DNA of 64,000 nt from Rhodospirillaceae bacterium. GTDB lineage: Bacteria; Pseudomonadota; Alphaproteobacteria; Rhodospirillales; Rhodospirillaceae. The notes beneath the pieces were generated by a model. It did no database searches. It saw only the letters and a list, made by a program, of their open reading frames with translations, and was not told the origin of the DNA. Both the position numbers and the translations under genes were made by a program. The DNA lies in NCBI GenBank assembly GCA_029243545.1, contig JAQWRV010000005.1, positions 124,001 to 188,000 on the forward strand, in the 5' to 3' direction. This document shows positions 51,393 through 60,362 of the stretch, piece by piece. Position 1 is the stretch's first letter. Each line of letters begins with the position of its first letter.

Positions 51393-52427
51393 TCAGTACG
51401 CGGCAACTTCCTTCTGGCCGATGACCTTGTCAAAATGCGCCCATACGCCTTCTACACCATGCCATTCGCCGGTTGTCGCATTCTTCGAATATTCGGTCGA
51501 CCGTGCTTCAAAGAAATTAGCATGTTCGACACCATTGAGGATTTCGGTAAGCCAATCTAGCGGGTGCTCTTTAACGTCGAAGACGGGCTTCAGACCGAGT
51601 TGCTGAAGACGCCAGTCGGCGATGAACCGGATATAGGTTTTGATGTCTGCCGGCGTCATGCCCTCAACGGGGCCCATTTCGAACGCCAAATCGATAAACT
51701 TATCTTCAAGCCCAACAACGGTCTTTGCGCAGTCTGCAATATCGTCTTCGAGAGCCGGCGTGAGGCACTGTGTTTCATCACAGAATGTATGGAACAGCTT
51801 GATCATGCCTTCGCAGTGCAGACTCTCATCGCGAACGGACCAAGATACAATCTGGCCCATGCCCTTCATTTTGTTTTGCCGTGGGAAGTTCAACAACATG
51901 GCAAAACTGGCAAACAATTGCAGGCCTTCGGTGAAGCCACCGAACATCGCTACTGTACGGGCGATTTCAGCTGGATTGTCGACCGTGAACTTCTGCATGT
52001 AATCATGCTTGGCCGCCATCTCTTCGTATTGAAGGAAGGCTGTAAATTCCGTGTCAGGCATACCGATGGTTTCAAGCAGCAAGGCATATGCGGCGATATG
52101 AACCGTCTCTATGTTCGAGAAAGCTGCCAGCATCATCTTAATTTCTGTGGGCTTAAAAACGCGGCTATACCGCTCCATATAGTTATCGTTTACTTCAACG
52201 TCGGACTGGGTAAAGAACCGGAAGATCTGAGTTAACAGATTACGCTCAGAATCTGTTAGTTTGTTGGCCCAGTCCTTGCAGTCTTCGCCAAGGGGAACCT
52301 CTTCCGGCATCCAATGAACCTGCTGCTGCCGCTTCCAGAACTCATGCGCCCACGGGTATCGAAAGGGCTTATAACTGTGACTTGGCGTTAATAGACCAGG
52401 GAGCGTTTGAGGTGTAATTAAGTTCAT
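51393..52427 (-). CDS. nrdB: Class Ia ribonucleotide reductase beta subunit
   Basis: A 344-residue ferritin-like radical subunit. Diiron ligands and the tyrosyl radical are visible: D76 (T-Q-S-D), E107-x2-H110 and Y114 (E-T-V-H-I-A-A-Y), then E and H in D-E-S-L-H-C-E-G-M. The Tyr makes this class Ia/Ib rather than Ic. The C-terminal tail (G-Q-K-E-V-A-A-Y) carries the Tyr used in radical transfer to NrdA. It lies 54 bases downstream of nrdA in the same leftward operon. Confidence 0.96.
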   Translation of the reverse strand: MNLITPQTLPGLLTPSHSYKPFRYPWAHEFWKRQQQVHWMPEEVPLGEDCKDWANKLTDSERNLLTQIFRFFTQSDVEVNDNYMERYSRVFKPTEIKMMLAAFSNIETVHIAAYALLLETIGMPDTEFTAFLQYEEMAAKHDYMQKFTVDNPAEIARTVAMFGGFTEGLQLFASFAMLLNFPRQNKMKGMGQIVSWSVRDESLHCEGMIKLFHTFCDETQCLTPALEDDIADCAKTVVGLEDKFIDLAFEMGPVEGMTPADIKTYIRFIADWRLQQLGLKPVFDVKEHPLDWLTEILNGVEHANFFEARSTEYSKNATTGEWHGVEGVWAHFDKVIGQKEVAAY

Positions 52428-52481
52428 GAGTATTCCGGTCCAGCCTTAACGGCTCTTCATTAGTTAGTGCGTTAAAAAGTC

Positions 52482-54371
52482 TCACTGACAGGCAAGGCAT
52501 TCCTCGTAATCAGTTCGGTCAGAGACAGCGAGTTCCCGTTCCGGCCAAGCGCGGGTGTTATCCCCTTCGACGCCCGCAAACGAGGCCCGTTGAACCGACT
52601 TTGAGCGGCAGTAGTACAGGCTCTTCAAACCTGATTTCCACGCCTTCCAATGCAGCATCATCAGGTCCCATTTATCGATGTCGGACGGCAGGAACACGTT
52701 GATAGACTGGCCTTGGCATACAAATGGTGTGCGGTCACCGGCCATCTCAACAACCCATCGCTGATCCATTTCGAACGCCGTACGGAACACAGCCTTTTCG
52801 TCGTCCGTTAATCCGTTGAGGTGTTGAACCGAGCCTTCGTGTTCAAGAATAGAATTCCATGTTCCTGGATTGTTAAGACCCTTGCCCTCCAAAAGCTCCG
52901 TTAAATGTTTGTTCTTAACGGTGAATGAGCCTGACAATGTTTTATGCGTGTAGATGTTGGCTGGAATAGGCTCGATGCAGGGGCTGACACCACCGCAAAT
53001 AATGCTGATGGACGCTGTCGGGGCAATCGCCATCTTGTGGCTAAAGCGAGCCATGAGGCCAGATTCAGCAGCGTCTGGACAAGGCCCGCGCTCTTCTGCA
53101 AGCGCGACCGAGGCCGCATCAGCACCTTTGCGAATATGCTTAAACATGCGCACATTCCACGACTTGGCCATAGCGCTTTCAAATGGAATGTTGCGGTCCT
53201 GCAAGAACGAGTGATAACCCATGAGGCCGAGACCAACTGACCGTTCCCTTTGGGCGGAATATTTAGCGCGGTCCATGCTGCTGGGTGCGCGGTCAATAAA
53301 GTCCTGCAAAACGTTATCAAGAAAACGCATCACATCTTCGATGAAGCCATCTTCCTTTGACCACTCATCCCAACGTTCCGCGTTAACGGAGGAAAGACAA
53401 CAGACAGCAGTTCGGTCAACGCCGAGATGATCGGGCCCGGTGTGGAGCATGATTTCGCTGCAAAGATTGGATGTCGTGACTTTAAGGCCCAGGTCGCGCT
53501 GATGCTTGGGCATCTGACGGTTCACGGTATCGGAGAAAATTAAATACGGCTCACCCGTCTGCAGACGCAGCTCGAGCACTTTTTGCCATAGCTCACGGGC
53601 ACTCACCGTCTTTCGTACAGATTTGTCTTTGGGGCTGAGCAGATCGAATGGTGCATCATCACGCACCGCCTCCATGAACGCATCAGTGATGTTGAGCCCA
53701 TGGTGCAGATTGAGGCTCTTGCGGTTGAAGTCTCCGGATGGTTTGCGAATTTCCAGAAACTCTTCGATTTCGGGGTGATGAATATCGAGGTAAACAGCCG
53801 CAGACCCACGCCGCAATGAACCTTGAGAAATAGCGAGTGTAAGAGAGTCCATGACCCTGACAAAAGGAATGATCCCTGATGTATGACCAGCGTTCTTAAC
53901 TTTCTCACCGATAGAACGAACACCACCCCAATAAGTGCCGATACCACCGCCATTAGAAGCAAGCCAGACGTTCTCGGTCCAAGTATCAACGATTCCATCG
54001 AGGTTATCGTTGACAGAATTTAGAAAGCAGGAAATGGGCAGCCCACGCTCGGATCCGCCGTTGGATAAGACGGGTGTGGCTGGCATGAACCAGAGACGGG
54101 ACATGTAATCATATATGCGCTGGGCGTGGTCCAGATCATCGGAATAGGCCAGCGAAACACGGGCAAACATATCTTGGTAGGATTCGCCTGGAAGCAAATA
54201 CCGGTCTTCCAGCGTGGCTTTGCCGAAATCCGTTAGCAACGCATCACGAGATCGGTCAACTTTGATCGATGGAACAACGGCAAACGACTTATCGCCCGAG
54301 GGGTTTTGATCCGCAGGCTGCGTAGTTGAACGAGATACGGTTTTTTTGTCAGCTTCCAGAGCGTAGGCCAT
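52482..54371 (-). CDS. nrdA: Class Ia ribonucleotide reductase alpha subunit
   Basis: 629 residues from ATG 54371 (the open frame upstream has no good start). Active-site N-L-C-S-E, redox Cys in P-I-S-C-F and A-V-C-C-L, the Y-Y radical pair in S-L-Y-Y-C-R, and a C-terminal C-L-A-C shuttle are all present. It lacks an N-terminal ATP-cone of about 90 residues, so overall activity may not be controlled by dATP in the usual way. It reduces ribonucleotides with NrdB. NrdR-like boxes lie about 260 to 340 bases upstream. Confidence 0.96.
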   Translation of the reverse strand: MAYALEADKKTVSRSTTQPADQNPSGDKSFAVVPSIKVDRSRDALLTDFGKATLEDRYLLPGESYQDMFARVSLAYSDDLDHAQRIYDYMSRLWFMPATPVLSNGGSERGLPISCFLNSVNDNLDGIVDTWTENVWLASNGGGIGTYWGGVRSIGEKVKNAGHTSGIIPFVRVMDSLTLAISQGSLRRGSAAVYLDIHHPEIEEFLEIRKPSGDFNRKSLNLHHGLNITDAFMEAVRDDAPFDLLSPKDKSVRKTVSARELWQKVLELRLQTGEPYLIFSDTVNRQMPKHQRDLGLKVTTSNLCSEIMLHTGPDHLGVDRTAVCCLSSVNAERWDEWSKEDGFIEDVMRFLDNVLQDFIDRAPSSMDRAKYSAQRERSVGLGLMGYHSFLQDRNIPFESAMAKSWNVRMFKHIRKGADAASVALAEERGPCPDAAESGLMARFSHKMAIAPTASISIICGGVSPCIEPIPANIYTHKTLSGSFTVKNKHLTELLEGKGLNNPGTWNSILEHEGSVQHLNGLTDDEKAVFRTAFEMDQRWVVEMAGDRTPFVCQGQSINVFLPSDIDKWDLMMLHWKAWKSGLKSLYYCRSKSVQRASFAGVEGDNTRAWPERELAVSDRTDYEECLACQ

Positions 54372-54628
54372 GTATTCCCCTCTTAACGTATCGCGCCTGG
54401 GGATAGTGCTAAGTCCAGACGTGAAAACCACTTCCAACCCGACGCGTTAGAGAGAATCAAACCATTTTCGCCGCTGCATTCCCTTTAAAAATCAAAGAGT
54501 TGGCAACGTCGCTCTGGCAACGATATTCGTTGCGATTCAGATATTGGCTGCCTAAACCTAAAATCGGCCCTTACAACAGCCCCCTCAGTTCCCTCATGCC
54601 CCCGATATAGATACCGAAAGCAGAAGCG

Positions 54629-54644
54629 CCACTACATATGGTGC
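54629..54644 (-). promoter_or_regulatory. Third, weaker NrdR-like box
   Basis: CCACTACATATGGTGC follows the CwAtATaTwG core loosely and lies 35 bases from the middle box. It may extend the operator or be a chance match. Confidence 0.4.
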
Positions 54645-54663
54645 TGAAACACGAGGTTTTCGT

Positions 54664-54711
54664 CAACTATATTTTGGTATTAGAGGATAAATATAACACA
54701 AGATATGGTGT
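54664..54711 (-). promoter_or_regulatory. Tandem NrdR-like boxes upstream of nrdA
   Basis: CAACTATATTTTGGTA (54664-54679) and ACACAAGATATGGTGT (54696-54711) both fit the NrdR consensus acaCwAtATaTwGtgt; the second is near-palindromic. Their starts are 32 bases apart, the usual three-turn spacing for NrdR tetramer binding. This supports repression of nrdAB when dATP is high. The nrdR gene is not in the window. Confidence 0.6.
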
Positions 54712-54914
54712 GTATTGACCTTGACAGAGTCACAAAACCGTCGCCTCCCGCAGAAAACTTAGGTTTGGTATTTCGGCTCCGTTTGACCCGTATGCGCACG
54801 AATAAGGCAGCCTTGGCCATGCACAAGTTGCAATGCTGCATTGCACAACGGTAATTTTCAATGTACTGCGCAACGTAATATAAGGGCTGTGGATAGTTTT
54901 TGAGGTTAAAGAAT

Positions 54915-55133
54915 ATGGCTTACAACGACGCAAACGACCTAATCCGTTTCTTGGGAGATTCTGCCCAAGAACTCACCATGCGGGCTGTAATGGCCGCGTC
55001 TGGTAACGCAAAAGACATGATCGATGAGGCTGACGAATTGATGGCTCTTCGCTCGAAGCTTTTACAACGTATTTGGGACGACCAATTGAACGCGCAGATG
55101 CCCCTCCCCCTCGGCATGCAAGAGGCCGCCTAA
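54915..55133 (+). CDS. Small hypothetical protein, 72 residues
   Basis: From ATG 54915, with GAGG ten bases upstream. The sequence is mostly helical (N-D-L-I-R-F-L-G-D-S-A-Q-E-L, D-E-A-D-E-L-M-A-L-R-S-K-L-L) with an acidic middle and a Pro-Leu-rich tail. Not recognised. Evidence that it is real: a good start, codon use like the neighbours and a strong terminator just after it. It diverges from nrdA. Confidence 0.65.
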   Translation: MAYNDANDLIRFLGDSAQELTMRAVMAASGNAKDMIDEADELMALRSKLLQRIWDDQLNAQMPLPLGMQEAA

Positions 55134-55157
55134 GGCCCTACTACGCTGTTCCAATAG

Positions 55158-55195
55158 AAAACCCGGCCTTTGATAAATGTTGGCCGGGTTTTTTT
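55158..55195 (+). terminator. Rho-independent terminator after the 72-residue gene
   Basis: AACCCGGCC (55160-55168) pairs perfectly with GGCCGGGTT (55182-55190), a GC-rich nine-base stem with a 13-base loop, followed by a run of T. Flanking A and T residues extend the stem. It can terminate rightward transcription from the small gene. Confidence 0.85.
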
Positions 55196-55357
55196 GTTCA
55201 GATTTGAAAAACGCTTAGCTGCCTTTGTAGCCCAACCGCCTGGCGTTGGCTGAACATGCCGCGCGATCTTTAAACGCCTTGTTCGATGCGCCGACGGCCT
55301 TGCCGGAGAAATCAACAGGAGGCTAGCGCCATTTACCAGACTTATCCGCAAAAATTT

Positions 55358-55827
55358 TCAGGTGCCACCTGATCTGCCGCGGTAAGCCAAAATAGCCGAA
55401 ATACGCTCTTTGGCCGCGGGTATGGCTTTCTCAGCCGAATTATCAAACAACTCCATGAGGTCTTTGAGGCCTTCGTCCAAAGCACCACGGACCTTACCGA
55501 ATTGCTGATCGGCCGATGAAATCAGTCAGCCAAAACCTTTCTCAAGCTTTCCAATCCGCGCTTTGTTCTTTTCGGAGCTAAGCTGTTGCTCCGCTATATC
55601 TTCAAAGTCGGAGAGCTTCTTAGCGACTTCCGCCGAAACTACTTTCAAGCGCGCCTCGACTTTCACCGAAGCTTTTTCAACCGCTCTACTTCAGGGCCGA
55701 TAGCTTCTGAAGCCTGACCTGCGACATCAGAAATTCTTTCTTTTGCCGCAGCGCCGGCTTCAGAAGCTTTCGGTTTCGTCGCTCTGGAAGACCAGGCCGG
55801 TTTTTCGCTTGTTCTTGGCGTGGCCAT
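55358..55827 (-). pseudogene. Degraded coiled-coil (phasin-like) gene
   Basis: From ATG 55827 (M-A-T-P-R-T-S-E-K-P-A-W) the frame runs through an Ala/Lys-rich stretch to a TGA near 55670. In a neighbouring frame the same style continues: V-E-K-A-S-V-K-V-E-A-R-L-K-V-V-S-A-E-V-A-K-K-L ... K-G-F-G, then an in-frame TGA, then S-S-A-D-Q-Q-F-G-K-V-R-G-A-L-D-E-G-L-K-D-L ... ending at the TGA at 55358. Joined, it gives about 155 residues of amphipathic helix, similar in feel to phasins or apolipoprotein-like proteins. One frameshift and one nonsense change make it a pseudogene. Confidence 0.55.
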
Positions 55828-56001
55828 GTTTCTGTCCCCAGATGATCCCTGATACTTCCATGCTTTAACAGGGCAGGACTTGACCGTAAATCGACCCCGA
55901 AACACGAAAAACTGCGGTTCAAGACCGCAATAAGACAGGCTCGTTTGAGGGCCGCCCCGAGTGGCTGTAGGGTTCCAGGCCTAAATACAAGGGAGTCAGC
56001 A

Positions 56002-56925
56002 ATGACCAAACGTATTGCACTTATCGGGTCTGGCCTCATTGGCTGCGGTTGGGCCGTAGTATTTTCTCGCGCCGGCTGGGATGTCGCCTTTCACGACATC
56101 AAACCTGGACGGGCGGACCAAGCCGTCGAGGACACTAAAGCATCTCTGGAAAATCTTGAATCCTGTGGGTTTCTTGAGTCAGCCGCCGACTGCGCGCAGC
56201 ACCTCTTCTCCGTAAAAAGCCTCGACGCTGCAATTGAGGGCGCGACATTTGTCCAAGAGAACGTGCTTGAAACGCCGGAAGAAAAATTAACTGTCTTTGA
56301 AGAGTTGGATCGCAAGGTGCCGAAGGATGTGACCCTTGGCAGTTCGGCCTCAACCATTCCCGCATCGGCTTTTACAGAACAGCTTGAGGGACGGGAGCGC
56401 TGCATCATCGTCCACCCCTGCAATCCGCCTTATCTGGTTCCATTGGTTGAAATCGTGCCGGCGCCTTGGACTGCGCAAGCGACAACAGACTACTGCATCA
56501 AGCTGATGACCGACGTGAACCTGGTGCCGATCCTGCTGCACAAAGAAATGTATGGCTTTGTACTCAACCGGCTGCAAGTTGCGCTGGTCAATGAGGCAAT
56601 GCACTTGGTCGGGAAAGGTGTTGCGTCCGCCACCGATGTGGAAAAAACATTAAAGAATGGTCTCGGTTTACGCTGGTCGTTCATGGGGCCTTTTCAAACC
56701 ATGGACCTGGCGGCGCCGACCGGCTTCAAAGAGTACGCCACCAAATTCGGGCATTCCTATCGCAACATGGGTAAGGAACTGGGTGTAGCGGAAGAATGGT
56801 CCACAGACGCAATTGATCAAGTCGATCAATTTCTCCGAGACGAGGTGCCGCTGGACAAGCTTAAGGAGCGCGGCCAATGGAGGGATCGTAAGTTGATGAA
56901 ATTGGCGGCAGACGGCGAGGACTAA
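56002..56925 (+). CDS. 3-hydroxyacyl-CoA dehydrogenase family (L-gulonate/carnitine-dehydrogenase-like)
   Basis: 307 residues from ATG 56002, preceded by GGGAG. The NAD site is I-G-S-G-L-I-G-C-G-W-A, followed by D at the end of strand 2 (F-H-D-I). The catalytic His is in V-H-P-C-N-P-P-Y with S-S-A-S-T upstream and N near F-V-L-N-R-L-Q. The C-N-P-P-Y-L-V-P motif is shared with lambda-crystallin/L-gulonate and carnitine dehydrogenases. So it oxidises a small 3-hydroxy acid or its CoA ester. It overlaps the convergent oxidase gene by four bases. Confidence 0.9.
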   Translation: MTKRIALIGSGLIGCGWAVVFSRAGWDVAFHDIKPGRADQAVEDTKASLENLESCGFLESAADCAQHLFSVKSLDAAIEGATFVQENVLETPEEKLTVFEELDRKVPKDVTLGSSASTIPASAFTEQLEGRERCIIVHPCNPPYLVPLVEIVPAPWTAQATTDYCIKLMTDVNLVPILLHKEMYGFVLNRLQVALVNEAMHLVGKGVASATDVEKTLKNGLGLRWSFMGPFQTMDLAAPTGFKEYATKFGHSYRNMGKELGVAEEWSTDAIDQVDQFLRDEVPLDKLKERGQWRDRKLMKLAADGED

Positions 56926-58160
56926 ATCTCGAATATGTCACCTGCCCCATCTACTGCCGGGTCACCAGTTTCAAGGCCAAGGGCCCATTTTCCAACGGGT
57001 ATGGCCGCTTTATCCCATATGAGCGATGTGTGTGATGCGATGGCCCGGATATCACGGAAATGGCGCTGGACCGGGTTGTGGCCCGCCTGACCCGTAGCGC
57101 CCATCATCGACACCAGCCGGTCAACGGCTTTGACACAAAGCTGTGCCGCATAGGTTAGCGTCATGCGCTGCATGACCCAGCGCTCACCGGTGATCGCACG
57201 CCTAGCGAGACCGTCTTCATGAAGACCGGCCAGCACACGCTTGACCAGGCGGTCAGCAACTTTTATGTCCATGACTGATTCCGCGACCCGCACCTGCACC
57301 CCTTGTTGATCTGAGACCTTCTCACCGAATTCGCGGCCCCTGCGTGCTTTGGTAATGTCGAGGTAGTCCGCCAGTGCACCTTTGGCCGCACCGATGAGTG
57401 GCCCAACGAAGCTGGATTCAATATAAGGCACAAACTCAACACCGTAGATGTATGATTCGTGTAACGCGGTACCAGCGGGGGACATACCAGCCATATCATC
57501 GCTCAACATCGTGAAGTCGTCGGGCACAAATTGATTAGCAACCTTAAGGCTGTTGCTGCCCGTGCCTTTGAGCCCGTCCGCATACCAGTCGTCGATGATC
57601 TCGTATTGGTCGGCTTTCAACAAAGCCATGCGGTAGGGCGGACGCACATTTGCTGGCAGCGCCTCGTCGGTAACCACCGGTGCGCCGACGATGGTCCAGG
57701 ACGCATGATGAATGCCACTGGCAAAGGCCCAGGTGCCGGAGAGCTGATAGCCACTATCTACTTTTTTCATTTCACTCTTGCCAGTAAAGGCAGAAGCGAT
57801 GACTGCGTCAGGATTTTTTTCAAAGACGGCACGTTGAGCGGCTTCACTAAATCGCGCCGCCATCCAGGAGTGAGACAGGACAACGGCGACTATCCAGGCT
57901 GATGAACCGCAGCCGCGGGCAATTTCTTCGGCGATGGACGTATGCGCGCCCCAATCCAGCTCAAGGCCGCCAAAGCGTTTGGGCGCGTAGTGCCGGCAGA
58001 ACCCTGCCGCTCTGAAATCCGCCATGGTCGAGTCTGGGATCCTCCTCAGATTTTCAGTCTCAACAGCCCTCTCTTTAAAAACTGGGGCAAGGCTGCGGGC
58101 CTTCTCCAGGAGGTCTTCCAGGTCCGGGTGGATAATTTCTGGGCTACGGACGTCGTTCAT
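56922..58160 (-). CDS. Acyl-CoA-dehydrogenase-fold flavin oxidase/monooxygenase (HsaA/HpaB-like group D)
   Basis: From ATG 58160 the protein has 412 residues; the open frame upstream is not needed. Features: R-R-I-P-D-S-T-M-A-D-F-R-A-A-G-F, R-F-G-G-L-E-L-D-W, G-T-W-A-F-A-S-G-I-H-H-A-S-W and the C-terminal H-N-P-V-Q-R-H-F-R-D-I-R-A-I-A-S-H motif, which is typical of two-component group D monooxygenases such as HsaA and IacA, not of beta-oxidation enzymes. A separate flavin reductase would be needed and is not in the window. Probably hydroxylates an aromatic or polycyclic compound. Confidence 0.85.
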   Translation of the reverse strand: MNDVRSPEIIHPDLEDLLEKARSLAPVFKERAVETENLRRIPDSTMADFRAAGFCRHYAPKRFGGLELDWGAHTSIAEEIARGCGSSAWIVAVVLSHSWMAARFSEAAQRAVFEKNPDAVIASAFTGKSEMKKVDSGYQLSGTWAFASGIHHASWTIVGAPVVTDEALPANVRPPYRMALLKADQYEIIDDWYADGLKGTGSNSLKVANQFVPDDFTMLSDDMAGMSPAGTALHESYIYGVEFVPYIESSFVGPLIGAAKGALADYLDITKARRGREFGEKVSDQQGVQVRVAESVMDIKVADRLVKRVLAGLHEDGLARRAITGERWVMQRMTLTYAAQLCVKAVDRLVSMMGATGQAGHNPVQRHFRDIRAIASHTSLIWDKAAIPVGKWALGLETGDPAVDGAGDIFEI

Positions 58161-58581
58161 GGGGGCAGTATGAGAACGGTATTTGATTCCGTCAAACCAC
58201 AGAAAAACTGCCAAGAATCGCTGGCCGAGTCGCTAAATGTGTCGATTCACTAACACCAGTGATACCCTTCCTCGGCCAAAGTATTTCTCTTTTTGAGAGA
58301 AAATAACTTGTCGTTTTATGCACGCTATGCGGGTAATGGCGCTTTAATCAAGGTAATCAGTAGGGGTAGAAGATGAAAAACAGGGCGCACAGATAGACAG
58401 ACAGAGACATAGGTTTAGGCATTTTCAGAGACATTGGCGGGGTTATCTCTCCTTCCTCCCCACCCTATAGGCTCCGGCATTCCTGCGGCTAACTCCCCCC
58501 AAGAATTCGCCGCTCTTTTTTTGAAGACGCTGGACAGCCAATCGCTACACTCCCGTTGAGGCACAACGGAGGACGCATCCA
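58161..58581. other. Intergenic region upstream of the VOC gene
   Basis: About 420 bases between divergent genes. No gene is supportable; the open frame on the minus strand from 58962 is antisense to the VOC gene. A small hairpin CTCTTTTTGAGAG near 58290 has no clear role. Confidence 0.5.
58568..58572 (+). promoter_or_regulatory. Shine-Dalgarno supporting a CTG start
   Basis: GGAGG at 58568-58572 lies nine bases before the CTG at 58582, and no ATG, GTG or TTG in frame is found at the right distance. The next candidates, TTG 58612 and ATG 58621, would be 39 and 48 bases away. Confidence 0.5.
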
Positions 58582-59148
58582 CTGAAAATCTTTAGCTGCA
58601 TTACTACTGCATTGGCTTTGATGTTCGTCACGCCTTTTGCCCAAGCTCAAGACGGCGACCCCGTGCAAGCGCAGCATGTGCGCACTATGGTCGTTACCTG
58701 CAAGATCGACGAGACGGTGCGATTTTATCGCAACATGCTGGGTATGGATGTCATCCACGATGACGGCGGCCGGTCCATTCAAGTTGCGGCGCAGATAATC
58801 GATATTTCTGAAACCAGTGAACTCCGCATGGCCATCTTCGTCGGCAAAGGAGAATACCCAGCCGGACCGATTATCGGCAGCCGTATCGGATTTCGCGGGC
58901 TGACGGATACAAATAATCCAGCCTGCGCCAATGCGGACGAGCCAAACCGTTGCACCATGCACGGGGGCATCATCATGCCGGTGCGTTTTTCCAATACGGA
59001 AGAGGTTCTCAAGCGCGCAAAGGCCATGGGCATAGAGGTCATCAAGGAGGGGCCCTCGCCGTCCCGCCTGACGACTCAGACATTGCTCTATGATCCCAAC
59101 GGCATCGTATTGGAACTGTTTGAACTAAACGTAACCCCACTGCCCTAG
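58582..59148 (+). CDS. Exported VOC (glyoxalase/dioxygenase-fold) protein, probable CTG start
   Basis: With CTG 58582 the protein has 188 residues and a complete signal peptide (K-I-F-S-C-I-T-T-A-L-A-L-M-F-V ... A-Q-A-Q); the later starts TTG 58612 or ATG 58621 would lose the basic end. The mature part is a VOC domain: V-R-T-M-V-V-T-C-K-I-D-E-T-V-R-F-Y-R-N-M-L-G-M, and the closing L-Y-D-P-N-G-I-V-L-E-L-F-E strand with the metal Glu. Exported VOC proteins are uncommon. It is nine bases before the TRAP binding protein and probably cotranscribed. Confidence 0.8.
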   Translation: MKIFSCITTALALMFVTPFAQAQDGDPVQAQHVRTMVVTCKIDETVRFYRNMLGMDVIHDDGGRSIQVAAQIIDISETSELRMAIFVGKGEYPAGPIIGSRIGFRGLTDTNNPACANADEPNRCTMHGGIIMPVRFSNTEEVLKRAKAMGIEVIKEGPSPSRLTTQTLLYDPNGIVLELFELNVTPLP

Positions 59149-59157
59149 GACCTTTTT

Positions 59158-60165
59158 ATGTTGCGCTTTACCTTTGTTATTCTGGCCAGTGTTGTACTGG
59201 TTTCTCCGATCAACGCGGCCGGTCCGGTTCCGCTGACCGTTGTCTCGTTCTCGGCACCAGACTCTGCTCACGGCCGGCGCTGGGTCGCGTTCGAAAAAGA
59301 GATTGAAAAAGAACTTGGGGATCGCGTTGAACTGGCGATGCTCACCGGCGGCCAAGTGGGCAACGAAGAAAACATGCTTTCAAGCCTGCGCCGCGGCCGG
59401 GCGCAGATGGGCATAATCTCAATCGGGGCGTTATCGGCACTAGTGCCTGAACTTTCAGTCTTATCTGCACCCTTTCTTTTTGAGTCCGAAGCTGAAGCCG
59501 ACTTCGTCATGGATGAGGGGCTGTTCGAACCCTATGCCAAACTTCTCGCCAAGCGCGGACTAGCGTTGGTGAAATGGGAAGACGGCGGCTGGCACAACAT
59601 TTATGCACGACAGCCTCTGACGACACCGAATGATTTGAGAAACTATAGCTTGCGGTCATCGGCAACTGACGCGACGCGTTTATTTCTTTCGGCGTTTGGC
59701 GCAGATGTCGTCGTGCTCGATTTCGGCGATATAGTATCCTCTCTCGAAACCGGCATGGTTGACGGCGGTGTGACCACTTCGGTGATGTACCGGGTCACTG
59801 GACTCTACGAGAATGCGCCGCACTACACCCTCACCCGCCACGCCTTCTCACCCGGGGCGTTGGTCGCTAACAAATCCTGGACGGAAGACACGCCACCGGA
59901 GGTGCTGGCTTTAATCTTTGAAGCGCACGGCACGGCGGACGGAGGGCGTAAAGCTGTACGCGCCGAACTAGAACAGTCCGAGGCGTTCTTGAAAACCGAA
60001 GGCGTTATCATGCATGAGTTATCGCTCGGTCAACGTAGACGATGGACGGAGGAGATAGCACCGGTGATCGAGGAGCTCATCGCCACCATCGGCGGCGACG
60101 CGCAGCGGATTTATGATCTTGCCCTCGAGGGTAAACGGCAGTTTGCATTGACAGAAAGACGTTAG
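59158..60165 (+). CDS. TRAP-transporter solute-binding protein (DctP family), orphan
   Basis: A 335-residue periplasmic protein with a signal peptide (V-L-V-S-P-I-N-A-A-G). DctP features: L-R-R-G-R-A-Q-M-G-I-I-S, P-F-L-F-E-S-E-A-E-A, the W-E-D-G-G-W-H-N segment, D-L-R-N-Y-S-L-R-S-S, G-M-V-D-G-G-V-T-T and the C-terminal helix. It would bind an organic acid for a TRAP transporter, but no DctQ or DctM gene is next to it. It pairs with the exported VOC gene. Confidence 0.9.
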   Translation: MLRFTFVILASVVLVSPINAAGPVPLTVVSFSAPDSAHGRRWVAFEKEIEKELGDRVELAMLTGGQVGNEENMLSSLRRGRAQMGIISIGALSALVPELSVLSAPFLFESEAEADFVMDEGLFEPYAKLLAKRGLALVKWEDGGWHNIYARQPLTTPNDLRNYSLRSSATDATRLFLSAFGADVVVLDFGDIVSSLETGMVDGGVTTSVMYRVTGLYENAPHYTLTRHAFSPGALVANKSWTEDTPPEVLALIFEAHGTADGGRKAVRAELEQSEAFLKTEGVIMHELSLGQRRRWTEEIAPVIEELIATIGGDAQRIYDLALEGKRQFALTERR

Positions 60166-60362
60166 AACGAAACGTTAGACTTTTTCTGCTGCAAAAACTC
60201 ACACCAACTTATCGAAGGTGTAACGCCTGGTTCAGCCGAACAAAAATTCTTTTGTAATATGCTAGGGGCATTTTCGTGGATCGGAATCCCTGACAGGTAC
60301 TAAATTTCGTATCCCGATAGAAATGTACCGGCAGAGACCCGCCACTGAGCAGATGCTGTGTG

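Larger units (their letters stand above)
54372..54914. other. Divergent control region between nrdA and the 72-residue gene
   Basis: About 540 bases without a supportable gene. It contains the NrdR-like boxes at 54629-54711 and an AT-rich stretch around 54660-54720 that may hold the nrdA promoter. Short open frames here have no ribosome site or recognisable product. Confidence 0.5.

Noticed and set aside
52921-52945. CCTGACAATG match to the inverted-repeat core inside nrdA
   Set aside because: It lacks the GAGG part and encodes conserved NrdA residues; a chance match.
58489-58962. Minus-strand open frame of 157 codons
   Set aside because: Opposite the VOC gene; the VOC domain and signal peptide on the plus strand are convincing.
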